The notes beneath the pieces are model-generated. The model did not search any database, had not been told where the DNA came from, and saw nothing but the letters and a program-made list of their open reading frames with translations. From Bog-756 sp963833585 (GTDB lineage Bacteria > Actinomycetota > Acidimicrobiia > Acidimicrobiales > RAAP-2), in the NCBI GenBank assembly GCA_963833585.1, contig CAWHYF010000003.1, forward strand, positions 496,001-560,000: 64,000 nucleotides of DNA, given 5' to 3'. How positions within the stretch are numbered: the first letter of the stretch is position 1; every line of letters starts with the position of its first letter. The position numbers and the translations under genes were made by a program. Shown one piece after another: positions 63,123 to 64,000 of this stretch.

Positions 63123-64000
63123 ATGGTGGCTGACCGGTCTCGGCGGGGAGAGGCGAAGGGGGCGCCAGGTCGGGTAGCCCCGCTCACCCGGGTGGCGGCA
63201 GTGCTGCCGGCGGTGCTGGCGGCGGTGCTGGCGGCGGCAACCCTGTCGGCCGGTCGGCCGGCGGGGGCGGTCGTCGCCAACCAGGACCACGGGTCGACCA
63301 ACCCCACCTTCACCAGTCGGTTCACCACCACTCTCAACCCGTTCACGTTCGGCCAGGATCCCTCGTGGACGGCGGACGGCAGGGTCCTCTCCAACGAGGT
63401 CAGCCCGTCGGGCACCGGCCAGGTCTACGTCTCCCGCCGCGACGGGAGCGACCTGTCCTGTCTGACCTGTGGTCAGCCCGGCCCGAACGGCTTCCCCCAG
63501 GAGCGGCCGCAGGGGGACTGGATCCTGTTCTGCTCGTTCCGCGGCCAGACCCAGACCTTCGGTGCCCCCTGCCTGGGTGGGATCGGCAGCGACCTGTACG
63601 CCATGCGGCCCGACGGGAGCCACGTGACCCGGCTGACCGGACCGGGGTCCGGCGTCCTGTCGGGGGGCTCCCCCTACGACAACTACCACCCGAGCTGGTC
63701 GCCGGACGGCCGTCAGCTGGTATGGACCCATGTGGACTACCTCCCGCATGCTGCGGGGGGTACCCGGTGGTCCATCCTGCTGGCCCGCTTCAGCGTGGAC
63801 GGCGCCGGCACTCCCCACCTGGACCGGGTCACCCCGGTCGCCCCCAGCGGCGACAACGCCTACGAGACCCAGGTGTGGGCCCCGGACGGTAGCGGGATCC
63901 TCTACACCGCGTTCAGCTCGGACGGGAATCGCTCCATCGGCTGGCTCAACTCCGAGCTGTACTTCCTCCGCCTCTACGGCCGGGGGGCGTCACCCTCCCA
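63123..64000 (+). CDS. secreted TolB-like beta-propeller protein (partial, runs off right edge)
   Basis: The ATG at 63123 opens a frame without stop to the window edge (at least 292 codons). The N-terminus has a basic region, then a hydrophobic Ala/Val signal helix (VAAVLPAVLAAVLAAATL) and an AGA cleavage-like site. Repeated PD40-type blades follow: DPSWTADGRVLSNEVSPSG, HPSWSPDGRQLVWTH and VWAPDGSGILYTAFSSDG. Cysteines in CLTCG and FCS may pair. It probably binds extracellular ligand or acts in cell-wall surveillance; enzyme activity is not evident. Confidence 0.82.
   Translation, partial: MVADRSRRGEAKGAPGRVAPLTRVAAVLPAVLAAVLAAATLSAGRPAGAVVANQDHGSTNPTFTSRFTTTLNPFTFGQDPSWTADGRVLSNEVSPSGTGQVYVSRRDGSDLSCLTCGQPGPNGFPQERPQGDWILFCSFRGQTQTFGAPCLGGIGSDLYAMRPDGSHVTRLTGPGSGVLSGGSPYDNYHPSWSPDGRQLVWTHVDYLPHAAGGTRWSILLARFSVDGAGTPHLDRVTPVAPSGDNAYETQVWAPDGSGILYTAFSSDGNRSIGWLNSELYFLRLYGRGASPS

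Overview
The window is high-GC, gene-dense DNA from an actinobacterium. Two WhiB-type regulators, a DivIVA-domain protein, an MreB, a UPF0182 membrane protein, an Sdh1-type succinate dehydrogenase, an F420-reductase-like protein and frequent GTG starts with GTGA/ATGA overlaps point that way. A deep-branching lineage such as Acidimicrobiia is my inference. I cannot name a species.

Layout. 1-8.8 kb (minus strand): the end of an ABC exporter ATPase, an F420/NADP reductase-like protein, a tandem-duplicated VOC protein, a flavin disulfide-type oxidoreductase, a VOC protein, two redoxin paralogues, a GH15 glucoamylase/trehalase-like enzyme and a nitronate monooxygenase. 8.8-12.3 kb is gene-poor: two secreted lipoproteins, about 1.7 kb without convincing genes, and the left copy of a ~240-bp dispersed repeat. 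12.3-19.9 kb: a purine nucleoside phosphorylase, then a co-directional set of epimerase, GT2, DUF2064 transferase, cytochrome b/molybdopterin fusion, membrane protein and methyltransferase, with one opposing polytopic membrane protein. 19.9-22.8 kb: a GDSL-type lipoprotein and an ABC permease/ATPase pair.

22.9-34.3 kb is a molybdenum block. It holds a MoaB/Mog-like gene, moaE, moeA, moaA, moaD and moaC, then a HTH-TOBE regulator and modABC. A soluble sulfite-oxidase-fold enzyme with a flavin reductase, a MOSC protein, and a second such enzyme with a separate cytochrome b follow. With the fusion at 17.3-18.6 kb there are three sulfite-oxidase-fold enzymes, each with a different predicted electron partner, next to cofactor synthesis and molybdate import. 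34.4-35.7 kb: a decayed IS6-family element, the right copy of the dispersed repeat, and an initiator tRNA-Met.

35.8-50 kb is a cell-envelope and proteostasis region: UPF0182, a DivIVA protein with a cysteine-rich tail, a PDZ-Lon protease, a HEAT-repeat protein, MreB, a pseudo-HtrA, a zincin-like protein without its metal motif, an active HtrA, and two WhiB genes around a formiminotransferase-like gene. 50-54 kb: a VWA/AAA+ pair. 54-57.7 kb: the Sdh1-type succinate dehydrogenase. 57.8-64 kb: an SCP2-like protein, two VOC proteins, a HIRAN protein, an aldo/keto reductase, an alpha/beta hydrolase, small membrane-linked proteins, and the start of a beta-propeller protein that leaves the window.

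Several genes (15.7-22.3 kb, 34.7 kb, 49.2 kb) are split by single-base frameshifts, some in G/C runs, with no other damage. This looks like consensus error or very recent inactivation and should be settled before these genes are called broken.
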